64,000 nt of DNA from Neoceratodus forsteri (GCA_016271365.2 CM057456.1:611635501-611699500); one strand, 5' to 3'. Positions 22,580 to 33,035 are shown, numbered from the stretch's first letter. Made by a program: numbers and translations. The notes: generated from the letters alone by a model not told the origin.

Positions 22580-22799
22580 CGGCGAAGAACTGGGGATTAT
22601 GGGGGGACCGCCTCCTTATGTACTAAGCCCTGGCGTCTGGGGGCGGGCCCAGCGTCGGAGGTGGTCCCCGCTGAAGACTGCTAGCTAGAAAATTTCCGTG
22701 AGGTCCTGCACCTGCCGGCTTCAGTCCTAATAGTGTAACCTGCTGCAAGAGATGTTCTCGAAGATCTACTGTTACGGTAAGTTCTTACATAACTGTACT
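22580..22799 (+). repeat. DIRS-C right inverted terminal repeat
   Basis: Inverted match to 10,520-10,715. Shared blocks: GGATTATGGGG, GACCGCCTCCTTATGTACTA and CTAGCTAGAAAATTTCCGTG. Confidence 0.85.
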
Positions 22800-23400
22800 T
22801 TACAGGCTCTTTCAGTTGAACCTGACTTCATCTCCTTCCATAGGGACAAAGTGGTCCTAAGAACCAATAGGAGGTTTTTGCCCAAAGTGGTATCAGATTT
22901 TCATCTGAACCAATCTATATCTGTCCCTGTGTTTTTCACTGACCATTCTTCTTCAGGTGAAAGAAGGTTACATAGTCTGGATGTTAAGAGAGCCCTTAGC
23001 TACTACATTGAGCATACTAAGGCACATAGAAATGACTGTCTTCAATTGTTTCTCACTTATGGTGTAGTGGGAAAGGGTAAGCCTGCCACTAAAAGAACTA
23101 TTGCTAGGTGGATTGTTTCTTGTATACAATTTTATTATGAAAAGTTGGGTAGGATGCCCCCTTCAGGCCTGAGGGCTCACTCGACTAGTGGTACAGCTGC
23201 TTCTCTAGCTGCAGCCAGAGATATACCTTTGTTAGAGATCTGTAAGCAGCCACCTGGAAAACAGTACATACTTGTACCAAGCATTACTCCCTGGACATCA
23301 GGCTAGGAGTGATGCTAGGTTGCTAACAGTACTGTGCAAGCCTCTTCCCAAAGTAGGTTCTGCATTCCCTCCTCCATAGGGAGCTGCTTGGTAGTCTGCA
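22800..23400 (+). pseudogene. DIRS-B tyrosine recombinase, 3' part
   Basis: Continues the gene cut at 10,519, reading QALSVEPDFISFHRDKVVLR, LPKVVSDFHLNQSISVPVFF, KRTIARWIVSC. Box II reads AHSTSGTAAS, so the catalytic Arg of HSTR is Ser. Soon after, AATW is lost to a frameshift (KQPPGK), which also removes the Tyr frame. Together with the box I Arg to Trp change this YR is dead three times over, while pol of the same copy is nearly intact. Confidence 0.87.
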
Positions 23401-23498
23401 TTATGTCTGAATACAGCAAGACTTCATGTTGTTTGAAGAAAAAATTACTCACCCTAGTAATGTTGTTTCTTCTAATGGAGTCTTGCTGTATTCAGACC
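23399..23498 (+). repeat. DIRS-B internal complementary region
   Basis: Contains GTCTGAATACAGCAAGACTT and its near-complement about 50 nt later. Halves match complements of 5,938-5,975 and 23,880-23,941. Confidence 0.9.
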
Positions 23499-23747
23499 TG
23501 CCTCCCCTCTCAGAACCTGATTTTGGGAAGTGGTCTGGCAGGTACAGTGTTGCACCTCATGGGTGTACCTTGTACCCTCCCTCTTGGGTGGGGTAGCTGT
23601 TATTATTTTTCTGGTGTTTTATACTTAAATATTGTCACTACCTTTCCTTCTTGGGTTCTTGACTTGAGTCTTGTGGGCCTAAAAGGAATCTTTGCCCTTT
23701 GGCTATATGTTGAATAATTTCCATATAGTGTGTTAGTGTGCTTGTAA

Positions 23748-23941
23748 GAATCTGATGGTTTCACTGGGAAGTACCACAGACAGAGGTGTGAAAACCGAGC
23801 TCGAGCTCAACATTCTATGCTTCTGCATAGAGTTAACTCTTTCCTCTCCGGGGCATTTCAAGTGCTGGGGCTAACTGCATTATGTCTGAATACAGCAAGA
23901 CTCCATTAGAAGAAACAACATTACTATGGTAATTTTTTCTT
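23748..23941 (+). repeat. DIRS-B right inverted terminal repeat
   Basis: Inverted match to 5,938-6,105; ends ...GTAATTTTTTCTT, after which L1-1 ORF2 resumes. Confidence 0.88.
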
Positions 23942-25153
23942 ATGTCACACCTCTCCTGTGTCCAGGTGATAGAGGCCAGTTATATTGGCCCTTGCTGCCC
24001 GTTGCCTCAGACAATAGGCCAGTATCCTGGTGGCCCTCAGGCCCCCTTCATAATAAGATTGCTTTATGTATTGCAGGGCCTTTTCTGTTTAAACTTTTTG
24101 TAGCTTCTGGAGTTTATTTTTGATATCTTTTATCTCTGTCTCTCTTAACTTACACAGTTTAAGTTTTTGTTGATCTTCCAGAGTTTTGAGTTGCTGTTTT
24201 AACTTCTCTAGTTGTTTACTCCTCTGCCTCTTTTTATAAGTTGCTATGGATATCAATTTACCTCTGATCATTGTTTTCACTGTATCCCACAGAATTTGTG
24301 GGGTTATATCCGGTCTGTCATTTGTTTGTACTGTCTGCTCGATTACCCTTCTGATTTCTTCCTTCACCCCCTCATCTCTTAAAAGGTTGGTATTCAGTCT
24401 CCACTGTCTGGGTTTTTGGGGGAGTTGGAGGTCTAGGTCTGCCATAATAGGTTGGTGATCAGACAATGTTTCTGTTCCCACCCACATAGAATTAAACGTG
24501 TGAAGGTATTTAGCAAACGTCAGGAACATATCCAGCCTCGAGTACATTTTATGTCTTGAGGAGTAGAAAGTGAAGTCCTTTGCTGCTGGATATTTCTCCC
24601 TCCAGACATCCACTATACCTAGGTCTACCATCAATTTTACTAAATGATCTAGCTGTCCTACCATTAGGTGTTGGGATGCATGAGGTGGAGTCAAGCGATC
24701 TGTTCAGTGTCACATTCAATCCCCCCCCTGCTATAAGGACTGCTTTTGCCTTTTCAGATATTAATTTAAAAAGTTCTGAGAAGAAGGAGGTGGGTGAGCC
24801 TGGTGGGGTATAGACATTTAAGAGAATGATTGCCATGTCTTGTATCCTCCCCACCACCATTACATATTGGGCGCCCACATCCGTCACTATCTCCTCCTCC
24901 TCCTCAAAGGGGGAGAGAGGTGGACAAGAGTAGAGCCATCCCCCTCTTCCTGCCCTATCCAAAGATGCATGGTACAGCTTGGGGTATCCCTTATTCTTCA
25001 GCTTTTGGGTCTCCTTCGGTGATGAGTGCGTGTCTTGTATAAAATTAATCTTACATTTCTTATCTCTCAGGAACTTTGTAGCTGTTTTCTCTTAGTGGGA
25101 TGATTTACTCCATTCACATTATAGGATAGAACTCTAGAGCTAACTTGGGCCAT
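23942..25153 (-). pseudogene. L1-1 ORF2, endonuclease segment
   Basis: ATG at 25,153 gives MAQVSSRVLSYNVNGVNHP, the usual APE-type endonuclease opening of L1 ORF2 with its Asn. A following frame holds INFIQDTHSS-like sequence (25,030-25,090). From 24,962: QYVMVVGRIQDMAIILLNVY and IAGGGLNVTLNRSLDS (family GGDFN box damaged). From 24,694: KMYSRLDMFL and LSDHQPIMADL, the latter keeping the catalytic SDH. A Lys/Gln-rich linker follows to 24,089. ORF2 then stops at 23,942 where DIRS-B lies and resumes at 5,937. Confidence 0.82.
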
Positions 25154-26692
25154 ATTTAGATCTTAAAAATAGGAGTACTGAAATATTCTCTTTTTCCCCT
25201 TCTGTGGAAGTTTCTTCCTCCCTCCTTTTAGATCGAGTTATCTCTATTTTCCAAGAACCACTTTTCGGAATACTCTGATTCCACCTTGTTTGTGTGCTGG
25301 AATCAATTATTATAGAGCCAGTATTGTGTCTCTTATTATACAACCTTAATAAGAAAAACATTTTAGCCTTTAACTGTAGGCCAGATTGAACAACATAACT
25401 TGTCTGTTTCCATGTTCTCCCACTAGGTGGGGGTATAACCTTATTTATAGCAAATAGCTTACAGAAACTCTTAAACAAAACTTTAAAACTTGTAACTTGA
25501 AATAGAACTGGGTTTGACCGTATCAGGCCTAACCTGCGCCAGGCCATTTCTGGCCTCCCTGAGTGGGCTTACCCCCATGCTAGAGGTCTGTAAACACCCA
25601 CTGTACCTCCAGTTTGTGTCAAGGATCCCTCTTGTCTGGACCTCTAGTTCGCAGTTTTTGGGGTTTCCCACGTGGGTGTTTGTACTTCCTAGGTCAGCCC
25701 AGGTTGTTAGGTATGGGCTGGTTTGTGTCCCCTCCAGGACACGGTGCCCCTTCTGATGATATGGGCAGAACCTCTTATGAGGGCAACTTTTGGGTCTCAG
25801 CCCGCGCCTCAGAGGTATGACCAACGACAGCAGCAATAGTAAAAAAAAAAAGCTGTAGCATGGCTGATGTTAGTTTCTACCCCCTCCTCCCTGACCAGCC
25901 CATGTTCTTCTGGGAGTTCACCTCCCTTCAATCCCATCTGAATTCAAGACAATCATTGTATGTATCATAGGAGAAAGTGCCTGCTTTCTCCTCCTTCAAG
26001 CTGTTTAAAAAAAAAATATATATATATATATAAAACCATTATTTCCCTCTCCATCTAGCCTCCTTCCTTTTCCCTCGTCTCCTCCAGTCCCCCACCGCCC
26101 CCCAACAGGCCCACAGTTTAGATCATGCTCATATATCTTGGTTTCGAGTCTGCTTTGGGGTAAATAAATGTGAAACCTTCAATAGGGAACTATGACATTT
26201 CAAGTCCAAAGCTGTAGGCTTCTTTAATCTGTTGTAGTTCAGTTTGCACCAGAGCAGTGTTCCTGTGGGGGAGAATGCCAAAAGCAAGGACAATCAAAAG
26301 TCCTCTTCAGCGGGAGCAGTTGCAGTTTTACCCATGTTGGGTGTTGCATTCCCCGACATGCAGGGTTTCCAAACCCCTCCCATGATAGGACCAGTGCCCG
26401 TTTGACCAGAAATTATTTAAATAAACAGTACCTTAATTGGAACAAGCGAGGGAGAGCAGGATTGCCGCTCCCAGAGTCTCAAAACTTGTGCTGTTGCTGG
26501 GTGAAGAAGTCAGGGCCCCGCATCCGTCGAGGAGGTCTCCATTGCGTCTTGATTGTCGGGATCCTGGGACAGAATACCGGCGAGTTGAATTGAAGAGGTA
26601 TATGGCTTCAGCAAGACAGAAATAACAGCTCGGAGATTCTTCGATTGCAAGGGACTGGATTGATGTGACTTGGCTGTTCCCTTACGAGCCAC
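25154..26692 (-). other. L1-1 region between ORF1 and ORF2
   Basis: About 1.5 kb between the ORF1 stop region and the ORF2 start. No recognisable domain on either strand. It has an A11 run at about 25,841, an (AT)n run at 26,016-26,032 and T-rich to C-rich stretches. This is longer than a typical L1 inter-ORF spacer, so an unrecognised insertion may be hidden here. Confidence 0.5.
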
Positions 26693-27341
26693 CTACCATG
26701 CACATCTTCGTAACTCTTTATCAAGGAGCTCCCTCTCTAGTTGGATCACTATCATTCCTTTTTCTTCTAGGAACCTTGATGCCGCTTCCAAGTCTTCAAA
26801 GGTTTTTGTGCCTTTACTGGTTTCCACTTTTAATGTAGCGGGGTACAACATCTGCGCCTTTAGGTTTTTAGACCTTAGTTGCTTTAAGATTGTCCACATG
26901 GTACGCCGCGCCTCCTGCACCTGAGTCATATAATCATTGTCTATATGATTCTAGCCTTCCCATAGGAGATCATTCACATTCTTCAGGCTCTGCAGAGAAT
27001 TTCCTCCTTGGCACCTTAAAGTAATTTTAGCCACGAACGATCTCGGGCAAGCCTCAGTGTTAGAGGACCTCTGAGCCAGAGAGCAGTAAGCCCTGTCCAT
27101 AGAAAGATCAAAGTCCTCCGGTAGCTTTAAGGATTCTCTCAGGACACTCTGCAGAAAAGTTATTGTGTCAATTGCCTCTTTCTCAGCGCCTTCGGGGACT
27201 CCATGCACCCGAAGATTCTGGCACCGACTTCGCCCCTCAAGATCATCTAGTTTATTCATTAGTTCCCTCTCTCTGGCCAACAGAAGCAGGCGGTCATATC
27301 TATTAGTGTTTGATCACCTTTGTAAGCCCCATTTCTGGTTT
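26693..27341 (-). pseudogene. L1-1 ORF1, RRM and C-terminal part
   Basis: From 27,280: ARERELMNKLDDLEGRSRCQ then NLRVHGVPEGAEK is the end of the coiled coil and the start of the RNA-recognition motif of L1 ORF1p. From 26,929: ARRTMWTILKQLRSKNLKAQ and MLYPATLKVETSKGTKTFED is the C-terminal domain. ORF1p is the trimeric RNA-binding partner of ORF2. A stop and frame changes separate the pieces. Confidence 0.82.
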
Positions 27342-27514
27342 CAAACAACATGAAGTCTTGCTATATTATGACAATTGCAGTTTGTCCCAGCCTTAGAACT
27401 GCTCCGGAGGTGAAAGAGTTAACTTCCATGCCAGGCATGGAACTTAAAGCGCGAGCTCGGTTAGAAAAGCTCTGTCTGGAATATTTCAAACTGAAACTGT
27501 CAGATTCTTTACTC
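27342..27514 (+). repeat. DIRS-E left inverted terminal repeat
   Basis: Inverted match to 32,834-33,035, including CTCCGGAGGTGAAAGAGTTA, CCATGCCAGGCATGG and AATATTTCAAACTGAAACTG. The CCATGCCAGGCATGG block is itself a near-palindrome. Confidence 0.88.
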
Positions 27515-27906
27515 CGCCTCACTGAACAGTCGCTCCGGAGATTCCTCCTACTGCTCGGTTCATTTCTCGGTTTAAAAGAGTTTTCTCGGTTAAATTCAAC
27601 CTGATTATTATTATTTTAACATAAACCGATCGGTTCAAGCTCTGTCTGTGGTATTGTAAGTAATAGACAGGTTTATTTCTGTGTGGAATTTGTAAATGTT
27701 TATCGGTTCGGTTTGAACCGATCAGGTTATTTAAAACTTTATTCTGAAGCATTTAAAAGCTATTTAAAGTGCAGTTCGCGTTCTTATCGGTTCTAAAAAC
27801 CGGATTTCATTACGTTTTTCCACGACCCGTGACATGGTTGGGAACCGATAAGGGTGTCTTGCCTGGCACTGCGGAAAAGGGCAAGATTTTTGGTTAGGCT
27901 GGCATT
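27515..27906 (+). promoter_or_regulatory. DIRS-E 5' leader with CGGTT/AACCG motifs
   Basis: Carries AAACCGATCGGTTCAAG, TTATCGGTTCGGTTTGAACC and ATCGGTTCTAAAAACCGGAT, corresponding to the B leader. GTGACATGGTT near 27,830 is also shared with B (about 6,436). No coding potential seen. Confidence 0.45.
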
Positions 27907-29500
27907 ATGTCTGAGAAACCCAAAGAAAAACCGGACCACTGGGTTTCAACACTGTAGTGTCTGTGGGGAAGCCTTTGCCAAGGCTGACCCACACACCACA
28001 TGTGTTTATTGTCTGGGGTTTGACCACCTCAATGCAGACTGCCAGATGTGCAAGAATTTCCCTGCAGCTACCCTAGATAAGAGAGTTGGTAGGCTCAGGG
28101 CAGCGAGGCCAAAAGTCCGCTGAACCCGGATGGCCAGCCGGTTCGGTGCCAACCGAACCGGAGGGATGCCCTCTGACCAAGTGAGACTTCCTCGGGCAAG
28201 CGTAAAGCTGACTCAGAGGAGCCAGTTCCAGCAAAGGGAACTAGAAAGTCAGCAGGTGTGGAGTCAAAAATTCCCTCTCCAACTGCTGCAGAGATAGCCA
28301 AAGCAATCCAAATTGTCCAGTCACTTTCCCCGGTTCCGTCCGAACCGCCACTATCTGGCAAAAGATCGGTTCGGCCAGTTCCACCGGTTCAAGAATATGA
28401 TATAGAGGAGTTTTATGAACCAGAGGAGGGGGAGGATGATTATGAACAGTGTGAATGTGACTTTGAAAGTTTGGATGTGCCCATTGAACCGGACATCTCC
28501 CTAGACAGACCTTTAGGAGAATCTCCCCCTAGGCTTTTTGTGTCCCCTTTTCATTTTATGTTTTATAAAAAAGTTGCTGAAACCCTCCAGCTTCCTTTGG
28601 AGGTAGCTGCGGATGAGCAAGAGGAGCCTGACTTTGTAGAGATGATGGATATCCCAGAGTCCAGGAGATTGTCTATTCCTTTACATAAATCCTTTAGGAA
28701 ACGAACAATAAAAATTTTAAAAGCTCCTAATTCTGTGCCTCCTGTGGATAAAAAGATGGACAGGAGGTATACTTTGTCAGGTCCTGATACAGAATTTCTT
28801 TCACAGCAATGCAGCCATGTTGGGGTAGTTCAGGCTGCAGCCTGTGATAAGGCTAATATTCCCTGGCTTCACATCCTCCTGACAAGGACTCCAGGAAGAT
28901 TGATGCCATGGCTAAAAACAATACATGGCAGCGTCCTTGGGACTCAGACAAGCAAATTATATGGCTTATGTTGCAAGATACCAGAAATCTAGATGGGATA
29001 CTGTCATGGCTTTAGCCAAACAGGCCCCTGGCCAGCTTGCCAGGAGTTGGAGCAGGTGGCTGCTGATGGTATTGAGGCATCTAAGGTGCAATTCCATGCT
29101 GCAGTGGATTCTAATGATGTATCCTCTAGAGTCATGGCTACATCTGTGGCTTTTCATATATTGGCTTGGCTCCAGGTGTACTAGTTTGTCACAGGATACC
29201 CAGGCTAAGGCTATGGATTTTCCTGTGGTGGGAAATTCTCTGTTTGGGGAGCAGACAGAGAATTATATGAAAAATGGATGAATATAGAACCACTTATAGA
29301 GTGCACAAGCCAGGAGCGGCAAGCCACCCTCAGAGACAGCTCCCCAGGGGTGAGGCAGGCCTTTCACAGGCCTTTTTACCAAACCCAGGCCTCCTCTTCG
29401 GCTTACGCTCAGAGGGGGTTCTTCAGAGGGAGAGGCAGACGGGGTACAAGCAGGCCTGCTCCCACCCCTCAGTCTAAAGCCTCTGCCAAACAGGCACCCT
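27907..29500 (+). pseudogene. DIRS-E gag
   Basis: ATG at 27,907 starts MSEKPK; a frame change follows within a few codons. Cys/His cluster: FQHCSVCGEAFAKADPHTTC, VYCLGFDHLNADCQMC, the cleanest example of the pattern in this window. Acidic stretch at 28,390-28,470 (EEGEDDYEQCECDFES), then DVPIEPDISLDRPLGESPPR shared with DIRS-B. The C-terminal half 28,740-29,280 is shifted among frames (DKKMDRRYTLSG, ASLGLRQANYMAYVARYQ, AMDFPVVGNSLFG). Arg/Gly-rich tail at 29,400-29,450. Confidence 0.78.
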
Positions 29501-29506
29501 GATGGG

Positions 29507-31310
29507 ATGCCCAGGGCCGGTTCTCCATTACCTGTAGGGGGCAGGCTGGCTTACTTCGTCCAGGACTGGGAGTCTTTAACATCAGACAAGTGGGTCCTGG
29601 AAGTAGTAAGCCAGGGTCTGGTTCTCAGCTTCAAACAATTTCAAAAGATGAGAATCAGATTTTTTCCACCTGCAAATCCTCCAGAGACTCTTGCTTTGGA
29701 AACAGAAGTCTCAACCCTCCTGGCTCTCAGAGCTGTAGAAAGGGTTTCTCCTCTACACCAGGGCAAGGGTCTGTACTCCAGGTACTTCCTTACCCCAAAA
29801 AAGACAGGAGAATGGCGGCCCATCCTGGACCTAAGATATCTGAACAAGCACCTTTTAAAACCGAAATTCAAAATGGTGACTCTGGGAATGATTTTACCCT
29901 CCCTAAGGCCAGGGGACTGGCTAGCTTCCCTGGACCTCAAGGATGCCTACTTCCATGTTCTTATCAGAAGCTCCCACCGAAAGTACCTCAGATTCAACTG
30001 CCCTCAGGCCATTATCAGTTCAGAGCAATGCCCTGGCCTTACCTCTGCCCCAAGGGTATTCACAAAATGCCTGGCAGTAGCAGTTGCTCATTTAAGAAGG
30101 CAAAAGATTGCCATCTTTCCCTACCTAGAGCGACTGGCTCATTGTGGGTCAGTCTCCAGACCAGGTCAAATCACACCTGCAAGTTACCCAGCAGCTGCTT
30201 ACCTCTCTGGGCTTTCTTCTCAATCTTCCAAAGTCAGTTCTGGAACCTGTCCAGGTACTCACCTTTATAGGTGCAGAACTGGACACAAAGCAGGCCAGAG
30301 TCTTTCTTCCCCTAGAAAGGGTAAGAACCCTGGTGGCCCTGGCCTCCTCCTTCACTCTGCAGGTCTCTCGACCAGCAAGGCATTTCCTACAGCTCTTAGG
30401 ACATATGGCTGCTTCCACAGCTGTAGTGCAAGGAGCAAGATTTCAGATGAGGGACATTCAGTTCCATTTGAGAGCCTTTTGGTCTCAAAGAAGATATCCC
30501 CTATCCAAGTTGATCCCAGTGACTCGAACCCTGATCCAGGCCCTTCAGTGGTGGCAGGATCAGAGCAATCTGAGACAAGGGGTTCACTTCATCCCTCTAT
30601 CTCATTCCTTGACCCTTACTACAGATGCGTCCCTTTTGGGATGGGGAGCTCACATGGGCGACCTCTCCACCCAGGGATTGTGGTCCCTCAGGAATCTCTG
30701 CTCCACATCAATCTGTTGGAACTCAGAGCTGTTTTCTAGCACTTCAGGTTTTTCTGCATCTGTTCAGAACAAAGTGGTACAGGTCAGAACAGACAACACC
30801 ACTACAATGTGGTACATCAACAAACAATGGGGCACTCGGTCTTCGGCCTTGTGCACCGAGGCAATGCAGTTGTGGTCTCTGGCTTATTCCCTGAACACTT
30901 CCCTCATAGCAGTTCACCTCCCAGGCAAGGACAATGTCCTGGCAGATGCTCTCAGCAGGATTTCCCAGGCCCATCACGAATGGTCACTGGATCCCCTAGT
31001 TCTGAAGGTAGTATTTGCCAGATGGGGCACCCCGCAGATAGATCTTTTTGCAGCCCCAGACAATCACCAACTTCCCCTTTTTTGCTGCAGGCCCCCAGTG
31101 TTGGGCTCAGTCCCTCTGGATGCCTTCCTTCTCAGTTGGGAAGGGAAGTTTCTCTATGCTTCCCCCTTCCCTCTCCTGTTCAAGGTGCTAGTCAAAATCA
31201 GATCTCAGCCCTGCAAGATGATTCTGATTGCTCCAGACTGGGCCAGGTAGCCCTGGTACCCACTCCTTCTGTCCTTAGCAGTCCATCTTCCCCTGTGTCT
31301 CCCCAGGAAC
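29507..31310 (+). pseudogene. DIRS-E pol: RT, RNase H, MT-like; RT active site broken
   Basis: Opens well: GGRLAYFVQDWESLTSDKWV, YFLTPKKTGEWRPILDLRYL, LRPGDWLASLDLKDAYFHV. The active-site box is lost: an extra base near 30,125 turns YLDDWL into YLERLA and shifts the frame. It continues from 30,144 as QSPDQVKSHLQVTQQ. RNase H: TTDASLLGWGAH, a shift, RTDNTTTMWYINKQ, NVLADALSRI. MT-like: QIDLFAAPDNHQLPLFCC, APDWAR then a tag stop at 31,248. Over 85% of the domain order matches DIRS-B by eye; a formal identity was not computed. Confidence 0.83.
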
Positions 31311-31329
31311 CACAATATGTTAACCTGTG

Positions 31330-32425
31330 CCCAGGGGAGAGTTTGGTATCCGAATCTCAAATCCCTCAACCTCAAGGCCTGGCTCTTGAGGAGTTAGAGT
31401 TTGCTGACCTACACCTTTCTCAAGGTGTTCTCGAAATCTTGAAAGCTTCTAGGAAGCCTTCCACTAGGGCTACTTATAACTCCAAATGGAAAAGGTTTTC
31501 CATATGGTGTTCTGGGAAGCATATTTCCCTGGAATCTGCTGATTTGCCCACTGTTTGGACTATATGGTCCATCTTAATTCTTTGGGACTGAGACCAGCTA
31601 CCCTGAAAGTGCATTTGGCAGCTGTCTCTGCTTTTATTTCAGCAGGGAAGCCCTCTTCTCTTTCTGCTCACCCTGTATTTTCCAAGTTTTTTAGGGGATT
31701 GCTTCATACCAATCCACCATTCAGGGACCCTGCCCCTGCCTGGGATCTTAATGTTTGCATTGCTCAGCTGATACAACCCCTTTGAACCTCTGTCTTTGAC
31801 AGAGCTTAAGTCTTGACTTGGAAAACTGTTGTTTCTAGTAGCCATCCGTCCTGCCAGGCGCATAAGTGAGTTACAAGCGTTGTCAGTGGAGACTGACTTT
31901 ATTTCCCTTTCACAGAGATAAGGTAGTCCTCAGGACTAACAGGAGTTTGCCCAAGGTGGTTTCAGATTTCCACCTTAATCAATCTATTTCTCTTCCAGTG
32001 TTCTTCACTGACCATTCCTCCTCTGGTGAGAGGAGGTTGCACAACAGATGTTAGAGGGCCCTAAGTTACTACATAGGCGTACCAAAGGGTCACAGGTTTG
32101 ACTCCCTCAACTATTTCTCACTTATGGTGAAGTTGGGAAAGGGAAACCTGCCACTAAGAGATCCATTGTCAGGTGGATTGTCTCTTGTATCAATTTGCTA
32201 TCAAAACTGGGTAAGGTTCCCCTACAGGCCTGAGGGCTCACTCTACCAGAGGTACAGCTGCGTCTCTTGCTGCTGCCAGAGACATCCCTATCTTAGAGAT
32301 ATGTCAAGCAGCTACTTGGAAAACAGTACACACTTTCACCAAGCATTACTCCCTGGATATTCAGGCCAGGAGGGATGCTCGGTTTGGCACAGCCGTGCTT
32401 CAGAGCCTATTCCCTAAGTAGGTTC
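31330..32425 (+). pseudogene. DIRS-E tyrosine recombinase
   Basis: SRKPSTRATYNSKWKRFSIWC at about 31,450, then a frame change near 31,550 to MVHLNSLGLRPATLKVHLAA. The box I arginine is present in ARRISEL-type sequence (CCAGGCGCATAAGTGAGTTA at 31,853). VVLRTN and LPKVVSDFHLNQSISLPVFF follow. The C-terminus in one frame reads LRAHSTRGTAASLAAARDIP, ATWKTVHTF, KHYSLDI, so box II His/Arg, Trp and Tyr are all kept at 32,230-32,360. Small indels in between make it non-functional. Confidence 0.83.
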
Positions 32426-32462
32426 TGTCCCTCCTCCATGGAGGTACTGCTGTGTAGTCTGC

Positions 32463-32559
32463 AATTGTCATAATATAGCAAGACTTCATGTTGTTTGAAG
32501 AAAAAATTACTCACCTTAGTGATGTTGTTTCTTTTAATGGAGTCTTGCTATATTATGAC
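32463..32559 (+). repeat. DIRS-E internal complementary region
   Basis: GTCATAATATAGCAAGACTT and its near-complement about 50 nt on. Halves are complements of 27,342-27,375 and 32,972-33,035; they meet at TTGTTTGAAGAAAAAATTAC. Confidence 0.9.
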
Positions 32560-32833
32560 CTCCCCCCCAGCCTGCCCCTCTCAGAACTTCTACTTTGGGT
32601 ATGGGGTGGGCAGTCCAGTGTTGGCACTTATTGATGCCCATTTTATGTTTTCCACCCCTTCTTATTTTGGGGTGTTTGGGTGTTGTGTTTTATTTTATCT
32701 TATCTTGTCTTATTTTTTTCTGGTCCCCTGACTTGAGTCTTGGTGTTGGGGCCAGGAAAATGTATTAATATTTAAGTAGCCAGTTGGCTAGTGTAGATTA
32801 CAGCTTCCACACAGAACCTTAGTGAGTTTTGCT

Positions 32834-33035
32834 TGTAAAGATCTGACAGTTTCAGTTTGAAATATTCCAGACAGAGCTTTTCTAACCGAGCTCGCGCTCT
32901 AAGTTCCATGCCTGGCATGGAAGTTAACTCTTTCACCTCCGGAGCAGTTCTAAGGCTGGGACAAACTGCAATTGTCATAATATAGCAAGACTCCATTAGA
33001 AGAAACAACATTACTAAGGTGAGTAATTTTTTCTT
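32834..33035 (+). repeat. DIRS-E right inverted terminal repeat
   Basis: Inverted match to 27,342-27,514; ends ...ATTTTTTCTT next to L1-1 ORF1. Confidence 0.88.

Larger units (their letters stand above)
10520..22799 (+). mobile_element. DIRS-C: interrupted by DIRS-D (about 6.0 kb net)
   Basis: Left end at about 10,520 (ATCTTACTTCGAGATACAGC) and right end at about 22,799 (...CATAACTGTACT). Both are predicted by the ICR at 22,336-22,434. Host sequence closes up across it as GTGAG/TTACAGGC, matching the E homologue, so no target-site duplication of any size is seen, as known for DIRS. Removing DIRS-D (6,238 bp) leaves 6,042 bp: gag 10,810-13,085, pol 13,281-14,897, YR 21,136-22,216. Confidence 0.9.
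5938..23941 (+). mobile_element. DIRS-B: interrupted by DIRS-C (about 5.7 kb net)
   Basis: Left end at 5,938 (CGAACAACATGAAGTC) and right end at 23,941 (...GTAATTTTTTCTT) are both predicted by the ICR at 23,399-23,498, whose complement reads through TTTCTTCAAACAACATG. Removing DIRS-C (12,280 bp) leaves 5,724 bp with gag, pol and YR in order, nearly the same length as sister copy E (5,694 bp). The element lies inside L1-1 ORF2. RT motifs are intact but the YR has lost both box arginines. Confidence 0.9.
27342..33035 (+). mobile_element. DIRS-E: structurally complete, same family as DIRS-B
   Basis: 5,694 bp. Left end CAAACAACATGAAGTCTTGC, right end ...GTGAGTAATTTTTTCTT, both predicted by the ICR at 32,463-32,559. 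It shares its start, ITR blocks, gag and pol with DIRS-B. It lies in ORF1 of L1-1; the two ORF1 halves are at 33,036 and 27,341. Frames are broken several times, but box II of the YR is intact. Confidence 0.9.

Noticed and set aside
24089..24694. 201-codon ORF as a stand-alone coiled-coil protein
   Set aside because: It is the end of the L1-1 endonuclease (SDH box) and the linker to RT.
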